NCBI RefSeq assembly: GCF_900111775.1
Contig: NZ_FOJJ01000037.1
Location: 1-64,000 of the forward strand
From: Desulfuromonas acetexigens
Lineage (GTDB): Bacteria; Desulfobacterota; Desulfuromonadia; Desulfuromonadales; Trichloromonadaceae
Direction of reading: 5' to 3'
Length of the DNA stretch: 64,000 nucleotides
Positions 46,081 to 55,545 of the stretch are shown here, one piece after another. Each line of letters opens with the position of its first letter. Positions within the stretch are counted from its first letter, which is position 1. A model generated the notes under the pieces. The model did not search any database, was not told the DNA's origin, and was given only the letters and a program-made list of their open reading frames with translations. The translations under genes were made by a program, and so were the position numbers.

Positions 46081-46955
46081 CGCTCCACTCCTTGCGGCAA
46101 TGACGCCGAATGATCCTCAAGCCGCCGATAGATCCGTTCCCGGGGAACCTCCCCATGGAAACGCTCGCGCGCGGCACCGAAAAGATTTTCCGCCCGACCG
46201 ATGACGAGAAAGCCCCCGGGCGGCAGCGCCTGGGCAAAACGGTCGACAATCCGCTCCTGCTCGGGACGGGAAAAATAGATCAAGACGTTTCGGCAGAGAA
46301 TCAGGTCGGCGCGGGGATACTCCCCCGGCGCAAGCAGATCCTGGCGGCGAAAGCGCACCATGCGCCGGATTTCGCGATCCAGCCGAAAGCCTTGCCCCTC
46401 GGCGCGGAAATAGCGCTCGCGCAGCTCCTCGGGCACCTGGGCCAGCCGTGCCGGTTCATAGAGCCCCTCCCGCGCCCGCTCCAGAATCACCGGGCTGAGA
46501 TCGGTGGCGAGCAGCGACAGGGCGAGCTCGGGCGGGGCCAGTTCCCGCGCCAGCAGGGCGAGGGAATAGGGTTCCTCCCCGCCGGCGCAGCCGGCGCACC
46601 AGAGACGCAGCTCGCCGCGCCGCGTCCGCCGGGCGCGCTCGATCAGCGCGGGGAGCACCTGCCGGCGCAGATGGTCGAAGGTCGAGGGGTTACGAAAGAA
46701 CTGGGAGACATGGATAGTCAGGGCCGCGAGCAGCGCCTCGGCCTCGGCCGGGTCGTCCCGCAGCCGCCGCACATAGGCGGCGCCATCGCAGCGGCAGGTG
46801 CGGGCGCGGCGCGCCACCCGGCGGCGGGCGCAGCCGTCCTTGTAATGACCGAGATCGAAACCGGCCCGTTCCAGCAGCAAGGCGCGAACTTCGGCGAAGG
46901 TCGTTTCCGGAAATTCCGGATCATCCCCGCCGGAATCTTTGCGCGCGATGCTCAC
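46071..46955 (-). CDS. cheR: Chemoreceptor glutamate methyltransferase CheR
   Basis: 294 residues. N-terminal helical domain with '[16 protein letters not shown]', then the SAM-binding fold: '[18 protein letters not shown]' (G-x-G motif), '[17 protein letters not shown]', '[18 protein letters not shown]' and '[13 protein letters not shown]'. Methylates the receptors. First gene of the operon; no cheB is found in it. Confidence 0.94.
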   Translation of the reverse strand: MSIARKDSGGDDPEFPETTFAEVRALLLERAGFDLGHYKDGCARRRVARRARTCRCDGAAYVRRLRDDPAEAEALLAALTIHVSQFFRNPSTFDHLRRQVLPALIERARRTRRGELRLWCAGCAGGEEPYSLALLARELAPPELALSLLATDLSPVILERAREGLYEPARLAQVPEELRERYFRAEGQGFRLDREIRRMVRFRRQDLLAPGEYPRADLILCRNVLIYFSRPEQERIVDRFAQALPPGGFLVIGRAENLFGAARERFHGEVPRERIYRRLEDHSASLPQGVERCV

Positions 46956-46966
46956 CGCCGATGTCC

Positions 46967-47968
46967 TCAGCCCTTACCGAAGGGGGAAAAATGATTGAAA
47001 CCCTTGGCCGTCGCCGCCTCGCGACCGCCGTCGGCACGCCTCAGCCAGAGCCGCCCCGGTTCCGCCGTCACCGTGCCGAGACGGGTCAGGGGCAGGCCAA
47101 GAGCGGTGGAAATTGCCGCCAACTCCCCTTCCCGCGCAGGCGGGATGGTGAAGAGCAGTTGATAGTCTTCCCCACCGGAAAGGGCCAGCTCGATCAGCTC
47201 CGGCGCCTCGGCCAGGGCCGAGCGGAAGGCGGGGGAGAGAGGGAGAGCCGCGATCTCGATTTCGGCGCCGACGGCGGAGGCCTCGAGGATGTGGCCGAGG
47301 TCGGCAAGCAGGCCGTCGGAGAGGTCGATCATCGCCGAAGGCAGGCGCGCCTTTGCTAAAGTCCGCCCCAGTTCGACCTGGGCGCGGGGGTCATGGTGGC
47401 GGGCCGCCGATACGTCGTCGGGAAGGCTGCCGTCCAGCAACCGGCGCAGAGCCAGGGCACTGTCGCCGAGGGTGCCGGAGGCGTAGATGCCGTCGCCGGA
47501 CCGGGCCCCTCGACGGCTGACGACTTCGGCCGACGGCGCCGAGCCTTCCACCGTCACCGAAATCAGCAGCGGCCCCGGCGACCGGCAGGTGTCGCCGCCG
47601 ACCAGGGTCGCCCCGTAGTCGCGGCAGGCGGAAAGAAAGCCGGAAATAAAGGCATCCAGCTCTTCGACCGGCAGGTCGGCGGGGATGCCGAGGCCGAGAT
47701 AGAGATGGCGGGGGGTGCCGCCCATGGCGGCGATGTCGCTGACGTTGACCGAAACGCTTTTGCGCCCGAGGCGGAAGGAATCGGTCCACTCCCGGCGAAA
47801 GTGCACCTCCTCGATGAGCAGATCGGTACTGGTCAGCAGCCGTTCGCCGGGAGGCAGCTCCAGCACCGCGCAGTCGTCGCCGATCCCCAGATGAACCCCG
47901 GGGGCCCCGGCGACCGCCCGGCGGATGCGCTCGATGAAGCCGAATTCTCCCAGCTCGGCAAGCTTCAT
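46967..47968 (-). CDS. thiL: Thiamine-monophosphate kinase ThiL
   Basis: 333 residues. ThiL makes thiamine pyrophosphate from TMP. 'GEFGFIERI', 'GIGDDCAVLE', 'TDLLIEEVHFRR', 'SVSVNVSDIAAMGGTPRH', 'LVGGDTCRSPGPLLISVTV', 'IDLSDGLLADLGHIL' and 'ALSGGEDYQLLFTI' are all conserved. The start overlaps the lon stop by 4 bp, and it is 11 bp upstream of cheR, so lon-thiL-che genes could be one transcript. Confidence 0.96.
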   Translation of the reverse strand: MKLAELGEFGFIERIRRAVAGAPGVHLGIGDDCAVLELPPGERLLTSTDLLIEEVHFRREWTDSFRLGRKSVSVNVSDIAAMGGTPRHLYLGLGIPADLPVEELDAFISGFLSACRDYGATLVGGDTCRSPGPLLISVTVEGSAPSAEVVSRRGARSGDGIYASGTLGDSALALRRLLDGSLPDDVSAARHHDPRAQVELGRTLAKARLPSAMIDLSDGLLADLGHILEASAVGAEIEIAALPLSPAFRSALAEAPELIELALSGGEDYQLLFTIPPAREGELAAISTALGLPLTRLGTVTAEPGRLWLRRADGGREAATAKGFNHFSPFGKG

Positions 47969-50313
47969 GCCGGATCTTCCAGCGCCGCCGCCAGCACCTC
48001 ATCCATGGTCGAGGCGCTGACAAAGCGCACCTTTTTACGGAGATGGGGGGGGATTTCTTCCAGATCCTTGGTGTTGCGCTCGGGGATGATGATGGTGCCG
48101 ATATGGGCCCGCACCGCCGCCAGAACCTTCTCCTTGAGGCCGCCGATGGGCAGCACCTTGCCGCGCAGGGTGATTTCCCCGGTCATGGCGACATCTTTAC
48201 TCACCCGGCGCCCCGACAGGGCGGAAATCAGCGCCGTCGCCATCGTTACCCCAGCGCTCGGCCCATCCTTGGGAATGGCTCCGGCCGGAACGTGGATGTG
48301 GACGCTCGTCCCCTCCAGGAAATTGGCGTCAATCCCCAACTCGGCGGCGTGGGCACGGGCATAGGAGAGGGCCGCCTGGGCGCTCTCCTTCATGACGTCG
48401 CCGAGATGCCCGGTCATGGTCAGATCGCCCTTGCCCTTCATGGTACTGACCTCGACCAGCAGGATCTCGCCGCCGACCTCGGTCCAGGCCAGCCCCGTCG
48501 CCACGCCGATTTCGCTTTCGCGCAACTCCTCCTCGGGAAGAAAACGGGGGGGGCCGAGAAAACCGGCGACGGCCGTCTCCGAAACCAGCACCGGCTTTTT
48601 GTTCCCCTCGGCGAAGCGCCGGGCGATCTTGCGGCAGACGCTGCCGATCTCCCGCTCCAGATTGCGCAGCCCGGCCTCCAGGGTGTACTCGGTGATGAGC
48701 TTGAGCAGCGCCTTTTCGGAAAACCGCGCGTCCTTCGCCTTCAGCCCGTTTTCCTTGAGCTGGCGGGGAACCAGGTAGCGCGTGGCGATGGAGAGCTTCT
48801 CCTCGGTGCTGTAGCCCGTCAGCCGGATTACTTCCAGGCGGTCCTTGAGGGCCGAGGGAATGGGGTCGAGGACGTTGGCGGTAGCGATGAAGAGCACCTT
48901 CGAAAGATCGAAGGGAAGATTGATGTAGTGATCGGAAAAGGCGTGGTTCTGCTCGGGATCGAGAAGTTCCAGCAGAGCCGCCGAGGGGTCGCCGCGGAAA
49001 TCGGCGCCGATCTTGTCCAGCTCGTCGAGCATGAAAACGGGATTGCAGGTCCCGGCCTGCTTGATGCTCTGCAGAACCCGCCCCGGCAAGGCGCCGACAT
49101 AGGTGCGGCGGTGGCCGCGAATCTCCGCCTCGTCCCGCACCCCGCCCAGGGAGATGCGCACGAACTGCCGGCCGAGGGCGCGGGCGATGGATTTGCCGAG
49201 GCTGGTCTTGCCCACCCCCGGCGGACCGACGAAACAGAGCACCGGCCCCTTCATATCCTTCTTCAGCTTGCGCACGGCAAGGAATTCGAGAATCCGCTCC
49301 TTGACCTTTTCCAGGTTGAAGTGATCTTCGTCCAGGACCTTGCGGGCCTTTTTCAGATCGAGATTGTCGCGGGTGGCGTGACTCCAGGGGAGATCGACCA
49401 GCCAGTCCATATAGGTGCGCAGCATGGAATATTCGGCGGCCTCGGGATGCATCGTCTCCAGGCGCCGCAACTGCTTGTCGGCCTCGGCCCGCGCCTCCTT
49501 CGGCAGACCCGCCGCCTCCAGCTTCTGGCGCAGCTCGGCGATCTCCTCGGCGCGAGGGTCGGCCTCGCCCAGCTCGGCCTGGATCGCCCGCAGCTGCTCG
49601 CGCAGGTAATATTCCCGCTGACTCTTGCCCATCTCCTCCTTGGCCTGGCTCTGGATGCGGTTCTGCACCGTCGCCACTTCCAGCTCGTTGGCCAGCACGT
49701 CCTTGACCTTGCGCAACCGCTCCAGGGCGTCGACCACCTCCAGCAGCTCCTGGGCCTTGGCGACCTTGAGGCCGAGGTTGCTGGCGATGAGGTCGGCGAG
49801 GCTGCCGGGATCCTCGATATTGTCCAGCACCACCGAGACTTCCGGGGGAAAATTCTTGCCCAGCTGCATGAGCTGGGCGAGCTGGTCGCGGACCATGCGC
49901 ATCAGCGCCTCGATTTCCAGGGTCGGTTCCGGAGGAGCGGACTCCTCCAACCGCTCGACCCGCGCCGCGAAGTAGGGATCGACCGAAGGAAAGCCGGTCA
50001 GGCGCGCCTTGGCCATCCCCTGCACCAGCACCTTGACCCGGCCGTCGGCGAGCTTGAGCATGCGCATGATCATCGCCACCGTGCCGACCGGGTAAATGTC
50101 GTCGGGTTCGGGATCCTCCTTGGATACATCCTTCTGGCTGGCGAGAAAGATCAGCCGGTCGCGGGAAAGGGCCGCGTCGACGGCGGCGACCGATTTATCG
50201 CGCCCGACAAAGAGGGGCAGAATCATATAGGGAAAGACCACGATGTCCCGCACCGGCAAAAGCGGCAGCACCTCGGGGATGGTCAGTTCCTTCATTTCAA
50301 TGGGACGACTCAA
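47965..50313 (-). CDS. lon: ATP-dependent protease Lon
   Basis: 782 residues. I chose TTG at 50313 because GGAGG sits 6 bp before it; the ATG at 50295 (six codons in) has no such site. N-terminal substrate domain starts 'LPLLPVRDIVVFPYMILPLF'; AAA+ Walker A 'GPPGVGKTSLGKSIARAL', Walker B 'PVFMLDELDKIG'; protease domain with Ser in 'PKDGPSAGVTMATAL' and Lys in 'GGLKEKVLAAVRA'. Cytosolic quality control. Head of the lon-thiL pair. Confidence 0.97.
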   Translation of the reverse strand: MSRPIEMKELTIPEVLPLLPVRDIVVFPYMILPLFVGRDKSVAAVDAALSRDRLIFLASQKDVSKEDPEPDDIYPVGTVAMIMRMLKLADGRVKVLVQGMAKARLTGFPSVDPYFAARVERLEESAPPEPTLEIEALMRMVRDQLAQLMQLGKNFPPEVSVVLDNIEDPGSLADLIASNLGLKVAKAQELLEVVDALERLRKVKDVLANELEVATVQNRIQSQAKEEMGKSQREYYLREQLRAIQAELGEADPRAEEIAELRQKLEAAGLPKEARAEADKQLRRLETMHPEAAEYSMLRTYMDWLVDLPWSHATRDNLDLKKARKVLDEDHFNLEKVKERILEFLAVRKLKKDMKGPVLCFVGPPGVGKTSLGKSIARALGRQFVRISLGGVRDEAEIRGHRRTYVGALPGRVLQSIKQAGTCNPVFMLDELDKIGADFRGDPSAALLELLDPEQNHAFSDHYINLPFDLSKVLFIATANVLDPIPSALKDRLEVIRLTGYSTEEKLSIATRYLVPRQLKENGLKAKDARFSEKALLKLITEYTLEAGLRNLEREIGSVCRKIARRFAEGNKKPVLVSETAVAGFLGPPRFLPEEELRESEIGVATGLAWTEVGGEILLVEVSTMKGKGDLTMTGHLGDVMKESAQAALSYARAHAAELGIDANFLEGTSVHIHVPAGAIPKDGPSAGVTMATALISALSGRRVSKDVAMTGEITLRGKVLPIGGLKEKVLAAVRAHIGTIIIPERNTKDLEEIPPHLRKKVRFVSASTMDEVLAAALEDPA

Positions 50314-50444
50314 ATTAATCCTCCAGGACCCACGCCTTGCAGGCGCGGAAAAAGAAGCGCTGTAACTATCTTTTAAACCATACAAAAACCCCTATTGAAA
50401 GTCCAGCGGCAACGCGTGCCGAATGACTCCACCCCAGCGAAATA

Positions 50445-50471
50445 AAAAGGGCCGGCGACGGCCGACCCTTT
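50445..50471 (-). terminator. Rho-independent terminator of pckA
   Basis: AAAGGG-c-CGGC pairs with GCCG-a-CCCTTT across a 4-base loop and is followed on the minus strand by TTTA. It lies 22 bp after the pckA stop. Confidence 0.7.
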
Positions 50472-50492
50472 TCCACGGTGGTGTGAAAAAGT

Positions 50493-52094
50493 CTACCCCG
50501 CGGGCGGACCGGCGGCGCAGACGCTGTCGCTGACGGCATCGGCGTAGTCGACGAAATTGCGGCGGAAGGCGCGGGCCAACTCGACTGCCTGACGGTCGTA
50601 GGCCTCCTGGTCGGCCCAGGTGTTGCGCGGGTTGAGCACTTCGGCGGGAACGTCGGGGCAGGACTTGGGTAGATGCAGACCGAAGACCGGGTCGGTTTCG
50701 TACTCGACCCCGACCAGGCGGCCGGAGATGGCGGCGTTGATCATCGCCCGGGTGTACTGGATCTTCATCCGTGAGCCGACGCCGTAGGGGCCGCCGGTCC
50801 AGCCGGTGTTGACCAGCCAGCAGGAGACATGATGGCGACGGATCTTGTCCTTGAGCAGATTGCCGTAGACCGAGGGGTGCAACGCCATGAAGGGCGCCCC
50901 GAAACAGGAGGAGAAAGCCGGTTGCGGTTCGGTCACGCCGCGTTCGGTGCCGGCCAGCTTGGCGGTGTAGCCGGAGATGAAGTGGTACATGGCCTGCTCC
51001 GGCGTCAGCCGGGCGATGGGGGGCATGACCCCGAAGGCGTCGGCGGTGAGCATGATGATGTTGGTGGGATGCCCGGCCATGCCGCTGCGGACGATGTTGG
51101 GGATGTGGGTCAGGGGATAGGAGGCGCGGGTGTTCTCGGTCAGGGAGTCGTCGTCGAGATCGATGCGCCGGGTGGCGTACTCCATCGCCACGTTCTCCAG
51201 CACAGTGCCGAAACGCCGCGTGGTTTCATAGATTTCCGGCTCGGCCGAGGCCGAGAGCTTGATCACCTTGGCGTAGCAGCCACCCTCGAAGTTGAAGATG
51301 CCGTTATCGCTCCAGCCGTGCTCGTCGTCGCCGATCAGCGCCCGCCCCGGGTCGGCCGAGAGGGTGGTCTTGCCGGTTCCCGACAGGCCGAAGAAGAGGG
51401 CCACATCCCCGCCCTTGCCGAGGTTGGCGCTGCAATGCATGGAGAGCACCCCCTGTCGCGGCAGCAGATAGTTGAGGACCGAGAAGATACTCTTCTTGAT
51501 TTCACCGGCGTAGGAGGTGCCGCCGATGATGACGACCTTCTTTTCGAAGTTGACGATGATGAAGGCTTCGCTGCGGGTGCCGTCCACTTCGGGGTCGGCG
51601 TGGAAACGTGGGGCGTTGATGACGGTGAACTCGGGAACGAAATCGGCCAGCTCCTGGCGGGGTGCCTGGATGAACATGTTGCGGGCGAAGTGGCTGTGCC
51701 AGGCCTGGGTGGTGATGACCCGGACTTTCAGACGATAGGCGGGATCGGCGCCGGCGTAGCAGTCCTGGACGAAGATATCCTTGCCCTGGAGGAAAGCCAG
51801 CAGCTTGTGGTAAAGCCGGTCAAAGTTTTCCGGGGAGAATTCCTTGTTGACCTTGCCCCACCAGATATTTTTGGCGCTCTCCCCCTGCCGCACCACGAAA
51901 CGATCATTGGGGGAACGGCCGGTGTGATGGCCGGTGGAAACGACCAAGGGGCCGAGGTGCGAGAGATGCCCTTCGCGCCGCTTGATCACCTCTTCGACCA
52001 GAGACGGAGTGGCAAGGTTCCAATAAGCTCCGCTGACGTTGCGGATGCCGTGATGCTCGAGCCCGTGGCTGCTTTCAAATTTTTCGCCGCTCAT
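50493..52094 (-). CDS. pckA: Phosphoenolpyruvate carboxykinase (ATP)
   Basis: 533 residues. Interconverts oxaloacetate and PEP for gluconeogenesis or acetate assimilation. Motifs: 'TGHHTGRSPNDRFVV', 'GGTSYAGEIKKSIFS' (PEPCK-specific), kinase-1a 'FFGLSGTGKTTLSADPGR', 'IGDDEHGWSD' kinase-2 and 'FEGGCYAKVI'. The ATP-type signature and length of about 530 distinguish it from the GTP enzyme. Stands alone on the minus strand. Confidence 0.97.
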   Translation of the reverse strand: MSGEKFESSHGLEHHGIRNVSGAYWNLATPSLVEEVIKRREGHLSHLGPLVVSTGHHTGRSPNDRFVVRQGESAKNIWWGKVNKEFSPENFDRLYHKLLAFLQGKDIFVQDCYAGADPAYRLKVRVITTQAWHSHFARNMFIQAPRQELADFVPEFTVINAPRFHADPEVDGTRSEAFIIVNFEKKVVIIGGTSYAGEIKKSIFSVLNYLLPRQGVLSMHCSANLGKGGDVALFFGLSGTGKTTLSADPGRALIGDDEHGWSDNGIFNFEGGCYAKVIKLSASAEPEIYETTRRFGTVLENVAMEYATRRIDLDDDSLTENTRASYPLTHIPNIVRSGMAGHPTNIIMLTADAFGVMPPIARLTPEQAMYHFISGYTAKLAGTERGVTEPQPAFSSCFGAPFMALHPSVYGNLLKDKIRRHHVSCWLVNTGWTGGPYGVGSRMKIQYTRAMINAAISGRLVGVEYETDPVFGLHLPKSCPDVPAEVLNPRNTWADQEAYDRQAVELARAFRRNFVDYADAVSDSVCAAGPPAG

Positions 52095-52258
52095 GCTTAC
52101 CTCCTCGTGCCGTGACGATTTCCGGCTCCTGCCACCGGGGAATGATCATGGGAAGTTCCTAACCCCGGAAGCATAGCAGAAAAATGCAGGTTTTGGGGAA
52201 AGGGGCCGAAGACGGCCGCGCCCTAACCCCTCAGCGAGCGGCACAAGGCGAACCCGGT

Positions 52259-52360
52259 CTAGCGCTTGCGACGACGGCGGCGGGCACGCAGACCAAAAAA
52301 AACTCCGGCGGCAAACAAGGCCCAGATCAGGGCGGTGACGATCGTTTCACTCGATGGCAT
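52259..52360 (-). CDS. 33-residue single-pass membrane peptide with Arg-rich tail
   Basis: ATG 52360 preceded by GGAGG 6 bp upstream, TAG at 52259-52261. Begins 'MPSSETIVTALIWALFAAG', continues with a hydrophobic stretch through 'VFFGL' and ends in an eleven-residue Arg/Lys-rich tail. A membrane helix with strongly positive cytoplasmic end is expected. Too short for most gene finders. No family recognised; it may be a small regulatory subunit or toxin-like peptide. It lies between pckA and rhlE. Confidence 0.5.
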   Translation of the reverse strand: MPSSETIVTALIWALFAAGVFFGLRARRRRRKR

Positions 52361-52442
52361 AAGTCCTCCCGGGATATGGATTTCAGGCATCGTCCGCGAA
52401 CACGCATCCCGCCGCCTTGAGCCGGATCAAAAAACTCAGGAT

Positions 52443-52478
52443 AAAAAAGGCGGGAAGCCTTAAGCTCCCCGCCTTTTT
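52443..52478 (-). terminator. Rho-independent terminator of rhlE
   Basis: AAAAGGCGGG-a-AGC pairs with GCT-c-CCCGCCTTTT. On the minus strand T6 follows, so it terminates rhlE just past its stop; it has T5 in the other direction as well. Confidence 0.85.
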
Positions 52479-52482
52479 GGAC

Positions 52483-53823
52483 TCAGCGGCTGGTTGAAAC
52501 GCCGCCTTGATGATCGGAACGGCGGCTGCGATATTCGATGATCGGCGCGCTCCGCTCACCGCGCTGCTTCGTCGGGAACTCCCGCTTAGCGCGCTCCGGG
52601 CTGCGCGCCGGACGCTCGCCGGGCTTGCGCGGGGCGCCGGAACGGGACGGGGGACGGCCGGTGCGGGCCGGACGAACATCCAGCCCCCGGGTCGGCTCCA
52701 GCCCGGGAATCACCAGTTGCGGCAGGCTTTTGCCGATATAGCGCTCGATCCGCCGCAGGGCGGCGGTCTCGGCGGCGGAGGCCATGGAGATGGCAGTTCC
52801 CGTGGCGCCGGCGCGACCGGTACGGCCGATGCGGTGAACGTAATCCTCGGCGAACATCGGCAGATCGAAGTTGATGACGTGGCTGATGCTGGTCACGTCG
52901 ATGCCGCGGGCGGCGACGTCGGTAGCGACCAGCAGCTTGATCCGCCCCTGGCGCAGATCGCGCAGGGTCCGGTTGCGGGCTTGCTGACTCATGTCACCGT
53001 GCAGGGCGGCAACCCGGTGCCCCTGGGCGGAAAGATCCCGAGCCAGGCTGTCTGTGTCGCGCTTGGTCGCGGAAAAGATGATCGCCTGATTGATCTCTTG
53101 GTTGGCCACCAGGTGCTGGAGAATCTTCTCCTTGTGCTGGCGGTTGTCAGTGACATGCAGGCGCTGTTCGATGGCGTCATGGGTCATCTGCCGGCCACCG
53201 ATATCGATGCGTACCGGCTCGCGCAGCATGCGTCCGGCCAGATCGGCCATGGCGCGGTCGAGAGTGGCGGTGAAGAAGAGGGTCTGACGGCCGCTCGGCG
53301 CTTTGCCGATGACTTTCTCCAGATCGTCCTTGAAGCCCATATCGAGCATACGGTCGGCTTCGTCGAGAACGAGAATCTCCAGACGCGAGAGGTCGAGGGA
53401 ACCCCGTTGCAGGTGATCAACCACCCGGCCGGGAGTGCCCACGACCAGATCAGGGGAATCCTGCAGGGCTTTGAACTGCTCACGATAGGGCATGCCGCCG
53501 AGGAGCAGCGAGTAACGGGTGCGCAGATGACGGCCGTAGGTGCGGGTTGCCTCGAGAATCTGGTTGGCCAGTTCGCGGGTCGGGGTCAGCACCAGCACCC
53601 GGGGGGCGCCGCGCCGCTTGGCGGCCGGCTCAGACATCAGCTGCAGGGCCGGCAGCATGAAGGCTGCGGTCTTGCCAGTGCCGGTCTGGGCCGAGGCGAG
53701 CAGATCGCGGCCGGCCAGGGCTTCGGGGATGGCGCGAGCCTGGATCGGGGTGGGAGTGGTGTAGCCACATTCTTCGATTCCCTTGAGCAGGGCGGGAATC
53801 AGGTTCAGTTCAGCAAAAGACAT
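52483..53823 (-). CDS. rhlE: DEAD-box RNA helicase RhlE type
   Basis: 446 residues from the ATG 53823 (GAAGGAAA upstream). Q motif 'YTTPTPIQARAIP', Walker A 'AQTGTGKTAA' (45-54), 'PTRELANQI', 'VVGTPGRVVDHL', DEAD box 'VLDEADRML', 'SATLD'-type 'FFTATLD', motif V 'ATDVAARGID' and VI 'HRIGRTGRAG'. The C-terminal 75 residues are Arg/Pro-rich and disordered, for RNA binding. It unwinds structured RNA in ribosome assembly or cold. A long leader precedes it. Confidence 0.95.
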   Translation of the reverse strand: MSFAELNLIPALLKGIEECGYTTPTPIQARAIPEALAGRDLLASAQTGTGKTAAFMLPALQLMSEPAAKRRGAPRVLVLTPTRELANQILEATRTYGRHLRTRYSLLLGGMPYREQFKALQDSPDLVVGTPGRVVDHLQRGSLDLSRLEILVLDEADRMLDMGFKDDLEKVIGKAPSGRQTLFFTATLDRAMADLAGRMLREPVRIDIGGRQMTHDAIEQRLHVTDNRQHKEKILQHLVANQEINQAIIFSATKRDTDSLARDLSAQGHRVAALHGDMSQQARNRTLRDLRQGRIKLLVATDVAARGIDVTSISHVINFDLPMFAEDYVHRIGRTGRAGATGTAISMASAAETAALRRIERYIGKSLPQLVIPGLEPTRGLDVRPARTGRPPSRSGAPRKPGERPARSPERAKREFPTKQRGERSAPIIEYRSRRSDHQGGVSTSR

Positions 53824-54231
53824 ACGATTTCCTTCGGCCAGGCGCGGACGCACGCCGACAAGGGCGGGTCAGGCCGGGGCCAACAAAAGAGAGGTGTCCG
53901 CCGGGGGAGCAACCGATGCTCCGCGACAAGCGGCCGACACTTAAAACGATGGGGGGAAAATAGAGAGGCCCGCGGGGTTGGGCGCACATAAGCGCGCCGG
54001 GGCATTTTTCCGCGACATCGGATGGCATTCACATCGTCGCCAACCTGATTGAATGCCGCGGATTCCAGAAGAAGAAGAGCGGAGGGGGTCAGGGATCGAT
54101 GAGTGGGGCAAGCGCCGTAGCGCCCGCGCCCCGGGCGAAAAATCCGCCGAAGGGTTGCACTGCCAGCGGGGCATCATACAGGATTAAAGGAGTAAGGCAA
54201 GCTTTTTCTCGGATCTTTTTTGAGTCACCAG
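53824..54231 (-). other. 408-bp non-coding region upstream of rhlE (probable long leader)
   Basis: No ORF with a ribosome site on either strand. The minus strand includes several stems (for example GAGCATCG-gttg-CTCC region near 53910) and AT-rich stretches at 53940-53960 and 54175-54230. Long structured leaders are common for cold-inducible RNA helicases, but the promoter is not located. Confidence 0.5.
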
Positions 54232-54441
54232 CTAGGTTTTTCCTTTGGAATCCTCATCCTTATTCTTATCTATATCCCCCCGAAACAGATCCAGCTGCTC
54301 AAAACGGTGCGTGGAAACCTTGAAGGGCCGCTTGAGAAAGCGCGGACATTCCAGAAGCAGGACGCCCCCGGGCTGCTTGCAAGGGCGCAGGCAACGGTCG
54401 CACAGGGAATTATTACGCCCTTCCGGGATCTTCTTGGCCAT
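54232..54441 (-). CDS. Small Cys-rich (zinc-binding) protein
   Basis: 69 residues from ATG 54441 with GAGGG upstream. 'CDRCLRPCKQPGGVLLLECPRF' (four Cys; C-x2-C-x3-C-x10-C spacing) suggests a zinc or FeS site, followed by 'RPFKVSTHRFEQLDLFRG' and a charged tail. Similar small proteins seem to occur in relatives, but I cannot name the family. It is 48 bp downstream of mnmH on the same strand. Confidence 0.6.
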   Translation of the reverse strand: MAKKIPEGRNNSLCDRCLRPCKQPGGVLLLECPRFLKRPFKVSTHRFEQLDLFRGDIDKNKDEDSKGKT

Positions 54442-54489
54442 CGGCGCCCTCGCGGGGAAGAGTGGGAATCAAGGGAGACTGCTATCCGG

Positions 54490-55545
54490 TCAGGCCGGCG
54501 GCCGCGCCAACAGTTCGGCAATGGCCTGACGCAGCCGCGCCGGTCCTTCCGGCTCATCAATGGCGATCACAATCCGCCGTTCGGGCTGGGTGTGGCTGTA
54601 GAGGGGATCATAATAGCGCAGCATCAACTCCCGCGCCAACGCCTCCCACTCCCCGGCGGCGAGCAACCCGAGGAAGCGCTCCACCACGTCGCCGCCCAAC
54701 CGCTGGCGCAACGCCTTGATCGGCGGGATAAACGCAGCGCGCAGGGCATCGCGGGCCGGGTAATCCTCCAGAATCACCCGCGCCCGATAGTCGAGGGAAG
54801 CCTCGACCCACAGCGAGGTCTCCTTCTGCAGGGCCTCGTAGACCTTCAGGGGGAGGATCAAGCGCCCGATATGGCGGCTCTCCCCCTCGGCCAGGGCATA
54901 GCCCTCGGGCGGAATCTTGCGCAGGGCATCCCAGAGCAGGGACTCGAACTGCTTCTGGGATGGCTGCGGCGCCAGCCCGAGACCGCCGAAGGCGCTTCCC
55001 CGGTGGCCGGCCAGCCCTTCCAGGTCGAGGACCGGGTAACCTTCTGCCGCCAACTCCAGCAGCTGACGGGTCTTGCCGACCCCGGTCAGGCCACGCAGAA
55101 CCAGCAGCCGCCCCCACTCCCCCCGCTCGAAAAAATCCCGCACCTGAGCGCGGAAGGCCTTGTGTCCGCCTATGAGCTGCCGCGCCGGCAGTCCGGCCAA
55201 CTGGAGAAAGGAGGTCAGGGCCTTGCTGCGCATCCCCCCGCGCCAGCAGAAGACAACGATCGGCACCCTTCCGGCCGCTCCCCAGGCCGCCTCGACCTGT
55301 TCGATCAGTTCGGGAATCTTCGGCGAAACCAGGCGCACCCCAAGCCGCCGGGCTGCCTGACGCCCCTGGCACTTGTACAGGGTGCCGACCTCGGCCCGCT
55401 CGGCGTCGCTGAAAATCGGCACGTTGACCGCGCCCGGAATGCTCCCCTCGGCGAACTCCGCCGGCGTCCGGGTATCGACCAGCAACGCCCCCTGATCGCG
55501 CAGGGCGAGGGCTTTATCCAACGAAACGGTCAACTCTTCGAACAT
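54490..55545 (-). CDS. mnmH: tRNA 2-selenouridine synthase (SelU/MnmH)
   Basis: 351 residues. MnmH replaces sulfur in 2-thiouridine at the tRNA wobble position with selenium from selenophosphate, via geranyl-thiouridine. N-terminal rhodanese domain (1-130) with catalytic Cys100 in 'VFCWRGGMRSKAL'; P-loop 'GLTGVGKT' (152-159) starts the second domain with 'YPVLDLEGLAGHRGSAFG'. Presence implies selenophosphate synthesis elsewhere in the genome. Confidence 0.95.
   Translation of the reverse strand: MFEELTVSLDKALALRDQGALLVDTRTPAEFAEGSIPGAVNVPIFSDAERAEVGTLYKCQGRQAARRLGVRLVSPKIPELIEQVEAAWGAAGRVPIVVFCWRGGMRSKALTSFLQLAGLPARQLIGGHKAFRAQVRDFFERGEWGRLLVLRGLTGVGKTRQLLELAAEGYPVLDLEGLAGHRGSAFGGLGLAPQPSQKQFESLLWDALRKIPPEGYALAEGESRHIGRLILPLKVYEALQKETSLWVEASLDYRARVILEDYPARDALRAAFIPPIKALRQRLGGDVVERFLGLLAAGEWEALARELMLRYYDPLYSHTQPERRIVIAIDEPEGPARLRQAIAELLARPPA

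Noticed and set aside
48043-50376. 777-residue open frame on + strand opposite lon
   Set aside because: Shadow of lon with biased composition; the Lon motifs on the other strand are complete.
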